DNA from: Halichoerus grypus
Lineage: Eukaryota > Chordata > Mammalia > Carnivora > Phocidae
Reading direction: 5' to 3'
Length of the DNA: 64,000 nt
Assembly: GCF_964656455.1 (NCBI RefSeq)
Contig: NC_135721.1
Span: 83,432,754 to 83,496,753, forward strand
In this document: positions 1 to 12,956 of the stretch, piece after piece
Layout of the letters: each line of letters starts with the position of its first letter
Numbering within the stretch: position 1 is the first letter of the stretch
Position numbers and translations under genes: made by a program
The notes under the pieces: model-generated
Seen by the model: the letters and a program-made list of their open reading frames with translations, nothing else
Databases searched by the model: none
What the model was told of the DNA's origin: nothing

Positions 1-30
1 GCATTTACTCGTGTCAAGAAGAAATGCCGA

Positions 31-223
31 GGGGCACCTGGGTGGCTCAGTCGTTAAGCGTCTGCCTTCGGCTCAGGTCATGATCCCGGTGTCCTAAAAT
101 CAAGTCCCACATCGGGCTCCCTGCTCATGGGGAGCCTGCTTCTCCCTCTCCTCCCCACTAGTGCTCTCTTTGGCTCTCTCTCTCTCTAATAAATACAATC
201 TTAAAAAAAAAAAAAAAAAGAAG
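31..223 (+). mobile_element. CAN-SINE, near full length
   Basis: Carnivore tRNA-Lys-derived SINE: head with the GGTGGCTCAG A-box region, CT-rich middle, ATAAA and poly-A tail. It is flanked by a perfect 15-bp TSD, AAGAAGAAATGCCGA, at 16-30 and 224-238. The perfect TSD suggests a fairly recent insertion, although the head has a few changes. Confidence 0.95.
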
Positions 224-796
224 AAGAAGAAATGCCGATCAGGTTTTTTTCCCCCCAAAATCACTTAATTTACCCGATGCAAGAGTGGGAAGTACAAGGG
301 GGGAAAAAAAAAGGAAAAAGAACAGTGATGTTAGGAACATCTGGAATAACACTAAACTACTGGATCTCTTCTTCATCACCAAAGGCAAAAGGCAGACAAG
401 CTCTGAAACCCTCAAGGACCGGACAACGTCCACCTTCAACATCAAAACCTCGGCCTCCTACGCCCGTCCTCACACTCCCAGACCCTCTCTGGGAAGGACC
501 AAGTGCAACTGACCCCACTGTCAATAGCCTCCAGGTGCCCCCTACCTGAAAAAGGGAGCATGCCCCCTTTTATCCATATCGCATTAAAGCCACAATGTGG
601 TTGAATTATTCAGTCCTCTTCTTAGTGAAATGGAGTATTTCGTAAGATAATAGAGAAAATGCAAAGCACAGAGATAAGAAAAATGTATCCTGTTATCATG
701 CACATCATCAATGACAAAATAATTTCATAAGAGCAGCAACACTGCCAACCTCCCCGTGGGTCACCTACACTCACACATGCGCCTCTGAAGCACAAT

Positions 797-1000
797 TTTT
801 CTTTTTTTTTTTTTTAACTTTTTTTTTTTTTTGAGAGAGAGAAAGCATGAGCAGGGAGGAGAGGCAAAGGGAGAGGGAGAAGCAAACTCCCCGCTGAGCT
901 GGAAGCCCGATGCGGGGCTTGATCCCAGGACCCTGAGATCTTGACCCAAGCAGAAACCAAGCGTCGGACACCTAACCAACTGAGCCACCCAGGCGCCCCT
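797..1000 (-). mobile_element. CAN-SINE, inverted
   Basis: Reverse-oriented carnivore SINE: poly-T start, GAGAGAGAGAAAG, body with CCCGATGCGGGGCTTGATCC, and the head ending GCCACCCAGGCGCCCC. No clear TSD is visible, so the insertion is older or the flank was deleted. Confidence 0.92.
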
Positions 1001-1130
1001 CGGGTCTTCTCATTTTAAATGACTTCTGTTCTCCTGAAGTCCTAGACATAAATCTACTGAAGAAGAAGAGAGAGAAAAGAGAGAGGGAGGACGAGTGAGG
1101 TGACCCAAGCTCTCGAAATTGTGGTTGAAA

Positions 1131-1326
1131 CAGAGGGTTTCTCACCAGTGGCTCACTGACGTGTGAGCGCCGATCAACCTCTGTTGCAAAGCTCTCCCGA
1201 GCACTGGAGGACGGTGAGCAGCAGCCCCCATCCTCCCTGGAGTGGTGACAATCAAAAATGTCTCCAGACACTGCAGGCATTGCCAAATGTCCCCTGAGGG
1301 ACGAAATCACCCCGCTGAGAACACTG
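1131..1326 (-). mobile_element. MER5A-like hAT-Charlie DNA transposon fossil
   Basis: The right half reads AAAAATGTCTCCAGACA, then CCAAATGTCCCCTGAGGG and GCTGAGAACACTG. This is the reverse complement of the MER5 terminus as I remember it. The left end, CAGAGGGTTTCTCA, matches the other terminus. It is a non-autonomous, long-inactive element. A second copy in the same orientation is at 46,688-46,898. Confidence 0.8.
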
Positions 1327-3393
1327 AACTAGAATACATGTAAATTAAGTAGACCAAGTTGTGTTGTTTTCTTTTTAAACAGCAAAAATAAGACAGGAAT
1401 ATTCATGTATTTTCTAACTATTCTGGAATGTGATTAAAATATTTAGACAGCAGTTGCTATAATCACCCCTTCCAAAATGGCACATTCAGTTAAACTCAGT
1501 GTCATGATTAACTAAGTCACAGTATGCCATATAATTAGAAGACAACCTCTAAACTCTAGCTTTGGAAAAGTGGGTGATGCATGCTATTGTTTATTTAAGA
1601 AAATGAGAAATATTAAAAACAAATATACAACTGTATGAATGTATGTCTGTGCTTGCATTAAAAAGCAATAAATAAAAGGAGGAAGGAAAAAAATCATCTT
1701 TTTACAAATAGTGATGGAAAGGGCTTGAGCGAGCAGAGCCTGAAGATACAGAATGAGACTTTGAGCACACTTCTGGCTCTGGAACCATCTAAATGGTTTA
1801 TGTAACTATAAACCAATATTAACTTTTTTAAGTCCTAAAAATCAAAAGCAGAATGGAAACCAATTAACCAAATTATATATTGAGTCGGTGACATAAACAG
1901 AGAGAGACATTATTCCAAAAGACTTAGAAACACAGTAATTTGACTGTATTTCCCTAGAGGGATAAACCCTGAGGACAAAGATATCTTCTGCCGTTTCCAC
2001 TACTCATATGGTTGGTAAAAATGTTGGTATTCTAAACATGTATGTGTTGTCTATAAATAAGATAATCAAGCAAATAAGTTCTTACGCCAATGTTCCTAGG
2101 GAGAAAAACTTTCAGCCTAAGAGAAAAGTGATACAAATATAAAACCAAAGAAGTAAAATATGCTGTAATTCGAATTCTCAATTAGAAATATCAGCGTGAA
2201 TTTACAGAGGATTATGTCAGAAAACCAACCAAAACAAACGAGTGAACAAACCCACCTCTGTCCACTGAAAAGGCCCAGATCCAACAATCAGTCTGGAAGC
2301 AATGATCCCTAACTCCCAAACTGCAGTCCCCAAATTCCACTTCCTCCTAATGGGACCACGGTCTTTGAAATGTGGGCCTCTGCCTGGGGTGGGCACAGCC
2401 GGTCGGACCCGAAGCACGACAGCCCTTAGCCTTCAGTGGCGATGACGTCACAGACTCTGGGCATGAGCAACGGAACACAGAAGCAAGCTCAAGCAGCCCA
2501 GCTAGGCTGCAGCCGGGCACTCTCAGCATAACAAGGATGCCAGCCGCAATGAAAGAAAATGCTCCAGAAATACCTTAGATCATGAGCTCATAATGTCTCT
2601 AAAAACACACAAGCAAACCACCTCACTGGTGGCTTGTGGAGGATGCTGGGGAACCAGAACTATTTATTCTGAGAACTGCCAAAGAAAAGGCAAGACTTTC
2701 CTGCGTAAGTGGACCTCAGGCTAACAGCCGCGCATTCTCCTCATCTGGCTAGGAAACAGAGAAGGAAGGACATGATCAGAATGGCATCATTTTGCAACCC
2801 TGATGAATTCTGGATGGAGGCGGTGATCACCAGGGCTGTCTGTTCTCATGCCCTCCTCCTGAAGCACACACCACCCACGATGGAGTCTTGCCTGAAAATC
2901 AGAGTAGAAAGGGCTCCAGATCTGACCAGCAGCTTACAGGAAGGAAACACAGGGGCTGGTGGGCATGGCGAGTGAGGGTCTGGTTAGCAAGCTGCAGCTG
3001 TGGGAAACCCAAAGGACGAAAGACTTGCTTTCTCCAACAAATCAATCGCCGTGGGGGAAAAAAATGAAAGGGTGGAGAAAGCAAACACACCATTCAACAG
3101 CAATAAGGGTCTGAGATAATTGGGGAAATTGGAACAGTAGTTACAGGTTTGGTAATAATAAGAAATTAGTTACTGGAGTATTTACTATAATATTTACAGA
3201 TGAACTGATATCTCAGATTTGCTACAAAAATAGGCCACTGGAGTGTGCAGGAGTTCAGATGGAACAAGACTGGCCATTCAGAACTATGTGCTGAAGTTCT
3301 AATAATGGATATTCATGAGGATTCATGCTATGATTCTACCTTTAAAAACTACACTGAATATGATTATCCTGTAAACTAAGAAATCACAGCTTA
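1327..3393. other. AT-rich stretch without recognised gene
   Basis: No splice-flanked coding region or clear repeat was recognised. Reading frames are short. 2,370-2,960 is less AT-rich but shows no protein-like pattern. Confidence 0.5.
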
Positions 3394-3577
3394 GGGGCAC
3401 CCGGGTGGCTCAGTCCGTGAAGTGTCTGCCTTCAGCTCAGGTCATATTCCTGGAGTCCCAGGATCGAGCACCGTGGAGGGCTCCCCGCTCAGCAGGGAGT
3501 CTGCTTCTCCCTCTGCCCCTCTCCTCGCTTGTGTGAGAGGGCGCGCTCTCTCAAATAGTATTTAAAAAAAAAAAAAA
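3394..3577 (+). mobile_element. CAN-SINE
   Basis: Head GGGGCACCCGGGTGGCTCAG, CT-rich middle and poly-A. The imperfect TSD is AAGAAATCACAGCTTA (3,378-3,393) against GGAAATCACACCTTA (3,579-3,593), so it is older than the copy at position 31. Confidence 0.93.
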
Positions 3578-3818
3578 AGGAAATCACACCTTACAAATGA
3601 GAGTCCAGAACATCAAAAAATAGGGCAGCCTGAAGGGCCTTCAGAAACCCACAGGCTCCAAACCACCTTCTCCCTCGGAAGGCTAGTAGAGCAACCCCAG
3701 GCCCCAGAGCGAGGGGCCAGCGAGGCCACCACAGAACCCAGCTCCTGAAATCTCCTCGGTCTCTCCACATAGTGCGGCAGGACTGGGTAGAAGAAGAGTT
3801 CTGACACACTCATAAGCC

Positions 3819-4016
3819 TTTTTTTTTTTTTTCTTTTAAATATGGGCGGGGGGAGCAAGAGAGAGCACAGAAGCTGGGGAGCGGCAGAAGGAGAAGAAGC
3901 AGACTCCCCGTGGAGCAGGGAGCCTGATGCGGGGCTCGATCCCAGGACCCCAGGATCATGACCTGAGCTGAAGACAGACGCTTAACCGCTTAACTGGCAG
4001 AGCCACCCAGGCGCCC
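3819..4016 (-). mobile_element. CAN-SINE, inverted
   Basis: Reverse-oriented copy from poly-T to GCCACCCAGGCGCCCC, with a short TSD CATAAGCCT on each side. It lies about 240 bp from the plus-strand SINE at 3,394, so the two form an inverted pair that could fold in a transcript. Confidence 0.93.
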
Positions 4017-6170
4017 CATAAGCCTGCTTTTTACCATCCACTGCTAAGATATTAAGGCTCTTCCTTTTGCTTATGAATATACTTCCAAAAACATTAAGTT
4101 TTTGGTAATTTGAACTCCACCCCCCCAAGAAAAAGAATAATCAGTTCATTCATTCAATAACATTGTGAGAATTTATTCGGCTGTGGACTACACAACAGAC
4201 AGTGAAACCTTTAGTGTCCTGGGAAAGCACATACAGCAGCTGTGTCATCTGCACGCTGATCAAACTACGTACACTTTCCGGCTCACAGGCTGTGGTGAGA
4301 GTGTGCGGCACTGGTTTGTCTGAATTGTGAAATTATAAAAATTAAAGCATTTATCAAGCACCCGCTCAGCCAGGTCACCGTGATCCGCTGTTTTAAAGTG
4401 AGTCCGTGAGAAATGTCCCTCACTGCCAAGAAGCTGAGCCCATCAGAGTACTCTATAAACATATAATAAACTGTGCTGATACACAAGTAAAGAGTAAGGA
4501 CATCCCAAGGACATGAAGCCAAGATAAAACTGCTGGAAAATGCCAGCTGGTGAGGCCTGAGGGAGGAGAGAAGGTGTGTTCACTAAATGGGTATTTTAAG
4601 CCCCCACATCCCATACAGCCCCCAGCCCTGCCAGCCCCACACAGCAGCCACCCTGAAATTGACGGAGCCTACACCCGTGCCCATTCCCTGTTCTCTGGGG
4701 CAAGGACAAAGCAATGAAGGCACAAGAGATTAAATGAGGGAGATGAGAAAAGACCAATTTCTTATCAGTGTGGCTGTAATTGACATCACTTCCCCAGGCT
4801 TCTCCAGATGAAATCAACATTCTCTCACAGATTACTAGAATTTAAATCTTCATGGGGGAAGGATTACAGATGTGCTCTAAGCCCTTCACTTCACAAATGA
4901 GAAAAGAAAGGTGCAGAATGGCTGAGCCCCAGGCCACGCGGGCTTCAGGGTGGCTCAAGCACCCTTCCAGTTATGTTACTCAAGGGTACTTCCGGAGCCC
5001 CCAAAGTTTCCTGGCTGGAGGTCACAGCACCCAAGCTGTGTCATCCAATTCTTGTCAAGTTCTACTAGACCAGAGAACTATCCTAGTGGTTTGTATCTGT
5101 GTGTTATCATGAAAGGGAGGACAGTTTCATTCTGGCTGATTACTTATGAAGCCCTGTGGGCGAGAGCTTTCCTCATCAGCACAGGCTGACCATCCAGACT
5201 CTTGCTCTGGCATGGGTCAGAGGTCAAAGCACAGAGCTGAAAACCCCCCCATGACTTGCCTGTGCTCATCAGCGGGTGGCAAGAGGCCCACCTGGACCGC
5301 AGCCTTAAAGACAGAGGCAGAGCCCACCGAAGACAAGCTCCACTTCTTTCCACGTGTGCTGACAATGGAGCCAAAGGCCAGGGGTTCCAGCAGCCCACCC
5401 TGGCACTGAGCCCCTCTGCCTGAGAATGAAGATGAGCCAGAGGCTGAGGGGCAGGGAGATAGCCCATCAGGGAGATAGCTTCATGCAGCACCACCAGACC
5501 CGGGGACCCCATCTACGGCTCCTCTCACGTGTGTGAAGCAGCAAGAAGGGGCCAGGGGAGGTGGCTGGGCCCCCAGGCTGCCTGCCCAGGGACGCACTCC
5601 CCAGCACACCACCTCACACAGCGCCCAGGCATATAACCTTACCCGTCTTAGGAGCCTGGCCACCTGCCAGCTTATGGCACCAAGCAGCAGAGAGCTCAGC
5701 ACTGGTTACCACTCTGAGTCAGCAGTGCAAGACCTCCTAAAAATAGGTGGTAAGCAGTTACACAAGCTGCAGGAAGTGAAGAAATGAGAGTCTGTAATTG
5801 TAATCTGATCAACAAATTCTAAGGACACGAGCACTGTTTCTTAATGGTTTGCTTTTATGTCTGAATGTGCAGGCCTATTTATGGGTTTTGATGAAGAAGG
5901 AGCTGACTGTATTTTTAGCTCACAAATCAACTTTTAATTCTTCCCATTCTACAAATGGGAAATAACATTTCACATAGCACAAGCAATAAAAATTAAGATG
6001 TTTTGAAGATAAGCCACTTCTGCTCATTTGCATTTAACACACGATTGATTATACTATGCATTAGGCTCTGATTCTATGCTCCTCCTCCAAGCCGGGAGTG
6101 AAGACAGAAGTCAGCACCCATCTGTGGAAATTCAGTTAACTGCTGCTAGTGGCCAATGTTTTCTGGTGGC
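4017..6170. other. Unique or old-repeat sequence, no gene seen
   Basis: 4,141-4,530 begins with an ATTCATTCAATAA motif and resembles an old L2/MIR-class element, not firmly assigned. 4,880-4,960 carries a weak MIR-like core (ACAAATGAGAAAAG followed by a CCAGGCCAC block). No coding exon was recognised. Confidence 0.4.
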
Positions 6171-6353
6171 CAGGGCAATGGTTCTCCCCTCGTGCCCGAC
6201 CAGCAGCAGAGACACTAGGAAGCTTCCTAGAAATGTAAATTACTCGGGCCCACTCCAGGCTCCAGAGGCAAAAACTAGGAGGCTGGGGGCAGCAATCTGT
6301 CTCAAAAAGCCCTCTAGCTAATTTGGAACAAACTCTAGTTTCAGAACCACGAA
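6171..6353. mobile_element. MER20-like hAT-Charlie element
   Basis: Terminal-repeat-like ends CAATGGTTCTC and AGTTTCAGAACCACGA enclose a core with TTCCTAGAAATGTAAATT, CTCGGGCCCACTCCAGGC and CAGCAATCTGT. This pattern is typical of short non-autonomous hAT elements of placental mammals. The family name is from memory. Confidence 0.65.
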
Positions 6354-6880
6354 CCACAGGGCAAGATGCTCACAAGAGATTGTAATAGGCCATAAACGCT
6401 TTGCAATGCATTTCACAGACACGTTTTATTGCCCATATTAGGATGTTATCTAGCAAGAGAATCATTTTCATCAAAAAGACTCCCAAAAAACAGTTCTCCC
6501 ATTGGAAAGAACTCTCTTATTAGGATCAAAAGAAAGAGGGTAATTTTTTCTCATTGAAAAATGTTATGAAACTTTTTTTTGTGCACCAGGGTCAAGTACA
6601 TGTACAAATGCAACCTTGGCCTGGGTGGTCATCACCCCTGTGGGAAGGTCCTGGTCGAGCCACCCAGGAAGGCGAAGAGGACAGCTCCTTCCCCAGAGCA
6701 GCTCAGCGGGGGCTGCGGCCAGTCTCTGGGGGGCCTGCGGAAGAAAAGCCTGGCAGAGACGCATGCATTAGATACATCACAATCATTGTATATTTTAAAT
6801 TGGAGGAGCTTGTCCACATCTGCTTAGCATTCTGAAAAGATTAACACAACTAGAATACATTTTTAAGAACTCAAGGCAAT

Positions 6881-7074
6881 GGGGCGCCTGGGTGGCTCAG
6901 TCATTTAAGCATCTGCCTTCAGCTCAGGTCATGATCCCAGGATCCTGGGATGGAGCCCCAAGTCAGGCTCCCTGCTCAGCGAGGAGTCTGCTTCTTCTTC
7001 TGCCCCTCTCTCTGCTCATGTTGTCTCTCTCTCTCTCTCTCAAATAAATAAAATCTTAAAAAAAAAAAAAAAAA
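6881..7074 (+). mobile_element. CAN-SINE
   Basis: Head GGGGCGCCTGGGTGGCTCAG, a (CT)n run, AAATAAATAAAATCTT and poly-A. The TSD is AAGAACTCAAGGCAAT (6,865-6,880) against AAGAACGTAAGTCAAT after the tail. Confidence 0.95.
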
Positions 7075-8290
7075 AGAACGTAAGTCAATAAATAGGAGAT
7101 CCACTGCCCTGACTACCATCTCCCTCTGTCAAAAACACATGGAATTAATACAGATGGGCTTCTGTCTTGAAGCACAGAGTAGTGAATTATAATGGCTTAT
7201 TACTGAGTTAAAGCTATTTAAAAATGAAGAGAAGGAATAGAGGGAAACTAGGAAAAAGCATACATTTCACGGATAAAGAACTTTTAAAGAAAAGAAACAA
7301 AAACTAGAAAACTCAAAAAGAGAAGGCATCTTGGGGAAGGTTAGTAAGATCTGCCCTGGGCAGGAGCAGCTCTTCTATCACGTATCTAGTTCTCTAATAC
7401 ACCCTAGGTAACGCCCTCCTATAGAGTACGATACACACATACATGTAAATACTACTTACAGTACTTGTTAAGAGATGAAGACAAGCAATAGTAGTTTCAG
7501 AATATCCATCCCCGTTAATGAGAAAAGTTAACTTGGACAGAATACGGGTGTGCATACACAAAGCAGAGAAGAAAGCTAAGCATCAGGCTGCACGGCCATC
7601 AGCTAAATGGTGCTGACAGAAATGGTGGCAAACAGAAGAGCTTCCCTCTCCTCTGAACCTACTTTTAGGCAGTGGCTTGCCCCACCGGAGGGTATTTATG
7701 GGTGTAGGAGTTGCCAGGGCATCAAAACCCTTTAAACCAATGACAGCGACAGTGTCTAACTCTGACGTCTAACTCATGTAGCTGATTTGAGGCTCACTGT
7801 ATTCAGCACAGGTCTCCTTCCTCCCGCTTCCAAGCCCCCCAAATTCAAATGAACCAAAGTGAAAAGAAAGTCAGCACTTGGCAGCTTTTACAGGCCTGGT
7901 CCTCATTTTTGCATCCCCGTATAGCAGGTGCCACCTCAGAAGGGCAGGGTCCGAAGCAGAATCTGCCCCTGAGGGGCAGGAGTCCACTCGGTGCACCTGG
8001 TCCCTCGAATGGCCAGCGAGCGACCTGTGAGCCAGGGGTCTGCACACCAGTCTCATCACAGAGGAGCCGGGCTCACACGGGGAGACGAGTTTCTCCTACG
8101 GAACGGCCAGGGGTCCAAAGTGAAGCAAAAAAGCACTCGTCTCGATCTTCCCATCCCTCATTCCTCACTGTTGTCAAGGCGAGAGAGCAGAGCTGGGCAT
8201 TTCTCACAGGAGGGAAGCTGGCTGCGAGGATGCCCTCGGAGGGTGGGGGGAGCCGGTCTCCCCTGCAGTGAGGGGCCCAGTGAGGCTCAC
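7075..8290. other. No gene recognised
   Basis: Unique-looking sequence. The 140-residue frame at 7,849-8,271 has no recognisable domain and overlaps frames on the other strand, so I do not call it a gene. Confidence 0.5.
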
Positions 8291-8680
8291 TGTATTCGTC
8301 TGCTTGGGCTAACGTAAGAAAAGATCACAGAGGGAGTGGACGAAACAACAGAATTATGTGTTCATAGTTCTGGAGGTTGGAAGTCCCAGATCAAGGTGTG
8401 GGCTGATGTGGTTCCTGAGAGCTCTGTTCCTGGCTTGCCGACAGCAGCCTTCTCGCCTTCTAGCTGTGTCCTCATGTGGTGGAGAGACAGCCAGGTCCCC
8501 GGCGCTCTTATCAGGAGGACACGAGTCCTATCCGATCAGGGCCCCACCCTTAGGAACTTATTTAACCTTGATTCCTTCCTTAGAGGCCCTGTCCTCAAAC
8601 ACAGACACGTGGGGGGGGGGGGGGCTATGACCTCAACAGTGGACATGGGGTGGGGGTGCCCAAATTGGTCCAGTTGGGGG
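8291..8680 (-). mobile_element. MLT1-type LTR (ERVL-MaLR), inverted
   Basis: Reads TGTATTCGTCTGCTTGGGCT, then GTTCTGGAGGTTGGAAGTCC, AGATCAAGGTGTGGGC, TGTGTCCTCATGTGGT, CCACCCTTAGGAACTTATTT and GGCCCTGTCCTCAAACACAG. This is the reverse complement of the MLT1 LTR pattern. A homopolymer of about 14 G (8,610-8,624) sits near its end. Confidence 0.8.
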
Positions 8681-11600
8681 AGCTGGCCCGAGGCAACTGC
8701 AGCAACAGGATTAGACCTGGGGTTGGGGTGTCCACGCCTTCCATGGCCCTGAGCTGACCCTCCTTCTGCAGGAAGAAAAGGACCCAGGAAAGAGAAAGGC
8801 AGCTGAGTGGTGCAGGGCCACAGGCTGCACAGATCAGGAGGGCAGGAGGGACAGACAGCTGCCTAGGTGCCGCGACCCCTTGGGGGGCCAGACCAGAACC
8901 CAGGCACAGTCGAAACAAAGCGCAGACAAGAGGCAAAACGCAAACCACCACACTCATGGACACTGACATCCTCCAAGCCCTGGCAGGGCACCAGGCCCAG
9001 CTGAGGCCTGGCGGGGGTCCCCTCCTCTGAGTCTGATGACAGTCCCCTGGGGCCAGCGCTGAGAGCGTCACTCGTGAGAATGAGGGGCTGAGAAGCAGAG
9101 GTCAGGGAAGCTGCCCAAGGCCACTCAGCCACGAGGGGCCAGGCAGGGGCTGGTACTACGGCAGCGGGCCCGAAGGCAGCCCTCCTGGCCTCCAGGACAC
9201 ATGGGAAGGGAAGAGACCTAGGAAGGGCGCAACGCTGGAGCCCGGGGACAGCGGGAAGGAGGACAGGGCAGAGGCCAGGACTGGAGGATGCAGAAAAACC
9301 AGAGATAGCAGTAGAGACAGGAATCCGAAGGGCCAGGCTGCCGCCCTCCACAGAGCCGTACCCTGGGCCGGCACACGTCAGGTCCTTTACAAAAGGAGTT
9401 AGCTCTCCTTCACAGCCCCGGGACTGTGGCAATTCATCCTTCTCCTAAACACACATACAGGCCGTGCGCTGAAGGAACCCCCTAGCGGCCCGTGCCTCCA
9501 GCGGAGCAGACATCAGACCCAAGTGGAGTTCAAGGCCAACCCCAAGGCCGGCCGCAAAGTCTCCAAATCCAGAGAGCTTCCGGGGCGAGTGTGGGCCAGC
9601 ACACCCGCCCTGTACCCCACGCCCACTAGCTGTTCCCAGGGCCAGGTGAGATGGGCAAGAACTCCCAGCCAGGCCCAGCACACAGCTAGTGCTGCTCAGT
9701 TAATGGTGACGGTTGCTATTACCCAGACTCAAAATAACCGTTTTGTTTGGTACCAGAGCCATCTGTATACATTTCTCTGTCTTCCCTGTATCAGGTGCGG
9801 AGACTGTCTGCATTTACCCTTCTCTCCACAACACTAATCGTGCAGCCCTCCACAGAAGAGAGGATCGATAAAAGGCTGGATGAGTGAACTAATTAACTGA
9901 TAGAGAACTGTACAATGGAAGGGACATGAGAATAAGGCAAATAAAGCAGAAGGTAAATGAGAAAATCGACAGATGGGCAAAGGGTGGACACACATAGATG
10001 AAAAGATGCAAAAAAAAAAGGCAAAAGATAATAAGTGCAGGGGACAGAATGGTCTGGGTTAAATGACTGGTGTCTCCCTGGAGTGTCTTTCTGGACCAGA
10101 AGGATTTCATCGCTACCAGCTATAATCATCCATTTTCTTCAGCACGCCAGATAAGAACAAATAAATAAAAAGACATTGCACTTACTAGGAGGAATTAAGC
10201 ACCCTATGCCCAACCTCCTGCTAGCCCAGGGGTGACGTTCTGCATATGACTGAGTTCTCCCGGGCTTTTTCATACAAAGCACAATAGCAAACATCGCTGT
10301 GCACACAGCAGGGTGACCCCAGCCTTGGCAGGAAGGCTTCAGACACCTGAGCTGACACTGACATGGGCTGGTCAGATGAGCTCGGCAGTTCCCACTCCAT
10401 CCCGGCTGGTTTACACTCTCCCCGTATTTCATGGCAGGGAAACCCATCTGTGGGTCCTTTCAGGTCAAGAGAGGTAAACCAGCCAGCATTAAAATTCAGC
10501 TTTCTATTGGGTATCTTCTGATTGAGTCACTTTTACTCCGCTTTAATTTTATCTCTGTGATTATCAAGAATTACATTCCCATGTCCCTCCCCACTGACAA
10601 CACTATGACTATTTTGTCCTATGGCTCCAGACGTCACAGGAAAAGGAAGCTTCCAGAGAGGCTCCTCGGTGGGGAGGGGAAACTGCCCTCTGTGCTGTGC
10701 CCACCGGCACACAAACACCATGGCCACCTCAGGCTCCCAGCAACATTACCCAGAACCACATGCCTGCTCCAGAAAGCATTCTGAATTGTGAGGCTGTCCA
10801 CCTGCATTCACAATTTCTTACCTTTAGCCATATATCCTATGCAGTCTGTTTTATAGGATGAAATACCTATGTATATCACAAGAATGCTGAAATGGGAAAT
10901 GTCAGAAACACTAGTGATGCGGATCTGTCACCCAGCCCACTCCCCAGGGCCTGGAACACAGCTGGACACTGGACCCAGAGCAGGCAGATAGGTGTTTCCT
11001 CCAGAGGCCAAAATGCCATGCCCTTTGTTCACAATTTTGAAGGTGCTATAGTTTCCACTAGATTAAGTGAGAATCTTTTATGGAAAGCACTTAACAATGG
11101 TCTGACCCATACCCATGCTCAATTTAAATGTTAGTGATTAGCATTATTATATATGAGTGATAATAGTACATTCAAGCTCACTTATGTTGTAAAAACCCGA
11201 AAACCTCTTCACATTGTATACCCTTAGCCCTTACCCGCTGGGACACAGGAAGGCAAGAACGATGTGCATTCCTCCATGCATTCCTAGCACAGCTTCTGGT
11301 ACATGGTAGAAACGGCTCGTGAATGTCACATGCCCCTTCACACTTCATTGGAAGCGGTACCCACCATTACCGGCATGAAAAGGAAATCGGGAACAATTTG
11401 CTATGTAAGCAAATGAACCTTTCCTCTCCCCTTCGTCCCAAGCTCAATCTGCAGGGGGGGAAATACTTCTTACTGGCCATACAAATTAGCACGTACCACT
11501 TGCACAGTTTACAACCAGCAAGTAAGACCAGCTCAGAGCCAACTCCGCATCGAGCTATTCTTACCCTAAATAAAAAGCACCCTATATGTGAGCGACACAA

Positions 11601-12634
11601 GAGAATCCCCACCCAAGGGCACCATTCAACCACTAGCTCTGCCTTTTACCTAAAATTCTACCAAAGGCAACTCACACCGACCTGTAGAACAGTTAACATC
11701 TAAGTAACATCTGAGCAGGAACAAATTAATACAGAGACTGCTAACCATGCCCCCATCCTGGTGATTACAGGCAAATCAGCCCTTGTGCACTGGGTTACTT
11801 TTGCAATTAAAACAAAATAAAACAAAACAAAACAAACACCTCACTAATTAAAAATGGAAAACCAACCAACCAACTAAATGATCACAGGGTCCCCACTGGC
11901 TCATAATTATGCCATTTAGCATACTGTGATTGATAAGCCAGGAAGTTCTGACATCAACTAGAGAAAAGATGTAAACTGAAAAAGCCATGTCTTCCTAAGA
12001 GCAGAATTATGTTTTCAACAGAATCAATGACCGGAGGACTCATTCACATCTAAAACTGCTTTTACAAAGACTGTAACAAGTATGCCTTCAGTTCTGTTCA
12101 TGCTTACATGCTGGAAATTCACGATGCACAAGGACATATGTTTCTGTTCTCTGTTAGAGAGTAAACGGAGCTGATGTGGCAGAGTACGTGGCCCGCAAGG
12201 AACGGAGTCTGCAGACCTCCGTCACCCAAACAATGATCAGATGAAGAAGATGCAGTATTCAAAGCTGTGAGTCACGGAAGAGACATCAACTTTTACACTT
12301 TGCATTTTACTTCAGGAAAGTCAAACAAGACAAAACTGCCTTTTGTTAGCTGTGATATTTTAGTTTCCAGGAAAGGGATGTATCTAAAGCAACTCTGCAA
12401 AAGACTCATGAATTGCTAAACGTCTTCTCGTCTCTCCGACATGAGGCTGGTCTTCCACAGATGCCACCACATTCCCCCCTCAAGTGGCCCGGCGTGGTGA
12501 TGGTGGCCTGAGTCTACCTGTCATACTGCAGCTGGACAAGCCCCTTCCAGGGACAGGCCAGCACCTCACTAGTGAGCCAAGGCAGAGCCAAGACAGCCAC
12601 TGAGGAAGCTGGCATTCACGTCCTTTTCCACCTC
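8681..12634. other. GC-richer then AT-richer intronic-type DNA
   Basis: 9,010-9,160 contains a MIR-like core (CTGAGAAGCAGAGGTCAGGG, then CTGCCCAAGGCCACTCAGCC). The rest shows no recognised gene. The 189-residue and 148-residue minus frames at 8,625-9,432 run through this MIR and look like chance frames in GC-rich DNA. An (AAAAC)n-like run is at 11,810-11,836. Confidence 0.45.
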
Positions 12635-12956
12635 CCACTGGCACGCATCACGACAGAGCGTGGTGGTGGGGCCCCTGACCCAGTGTGACTGTGTCCTTAT
12701 AAGAAGCCAGAGACACAGAGGGGCCACCATGTGATGATGAGGGCAGAAACCACAGCTCCACAGCTGCAGGCCAAGGAACGCCAAAGCCTGAGGTAACCTG
12801 AAGCTCATAAGAGGCAAGGAAGGACTCTCTCCTCCAGGTGTCAGAGGGAGTGCGGCTGCCAACATGGGGACTTCAGACTTCTCGCCTCCAGAACCATGGA
12901 ACAATAAACTTCTGTTGCTTTAAGCCACCGAGTCTGTGGTACTAGGAAAGGTATAC
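12635..12956 (+). mobile_element. MLT1-type LTR (ERVL-MaLR)
   Basis: Plus-strand MLT1 pattern: GTGACTGTGTCCTTATAAGA, GCCACCATGTGATGATGAGG, CTCGCCTCCAGAACCATGGA, AATAAACTTCTGTTGCTTTA and AGCCACCGAGTCTGTGGTAC. The 5' part is eroded. AATAAA at the expected place is the old LTR polyadenylation signal. Confidence 0.85.

Noticed and set aside
232..549. Protein-coding exon of 105 residues on the plus strand
   Set aside because: It starts within the SINE TSD, overlaps a different 75-residue frame, and has no splice sites or recognisable domain.
8625..9432. Minus-strand frames of 148 and 189 residues
   Set aside because: They overlap each other and a MIR fragment, have low-complexity Pro/Ala/Ser/Leu composition typical of GC-rich non-coding DNA, and show no domain or splice context.
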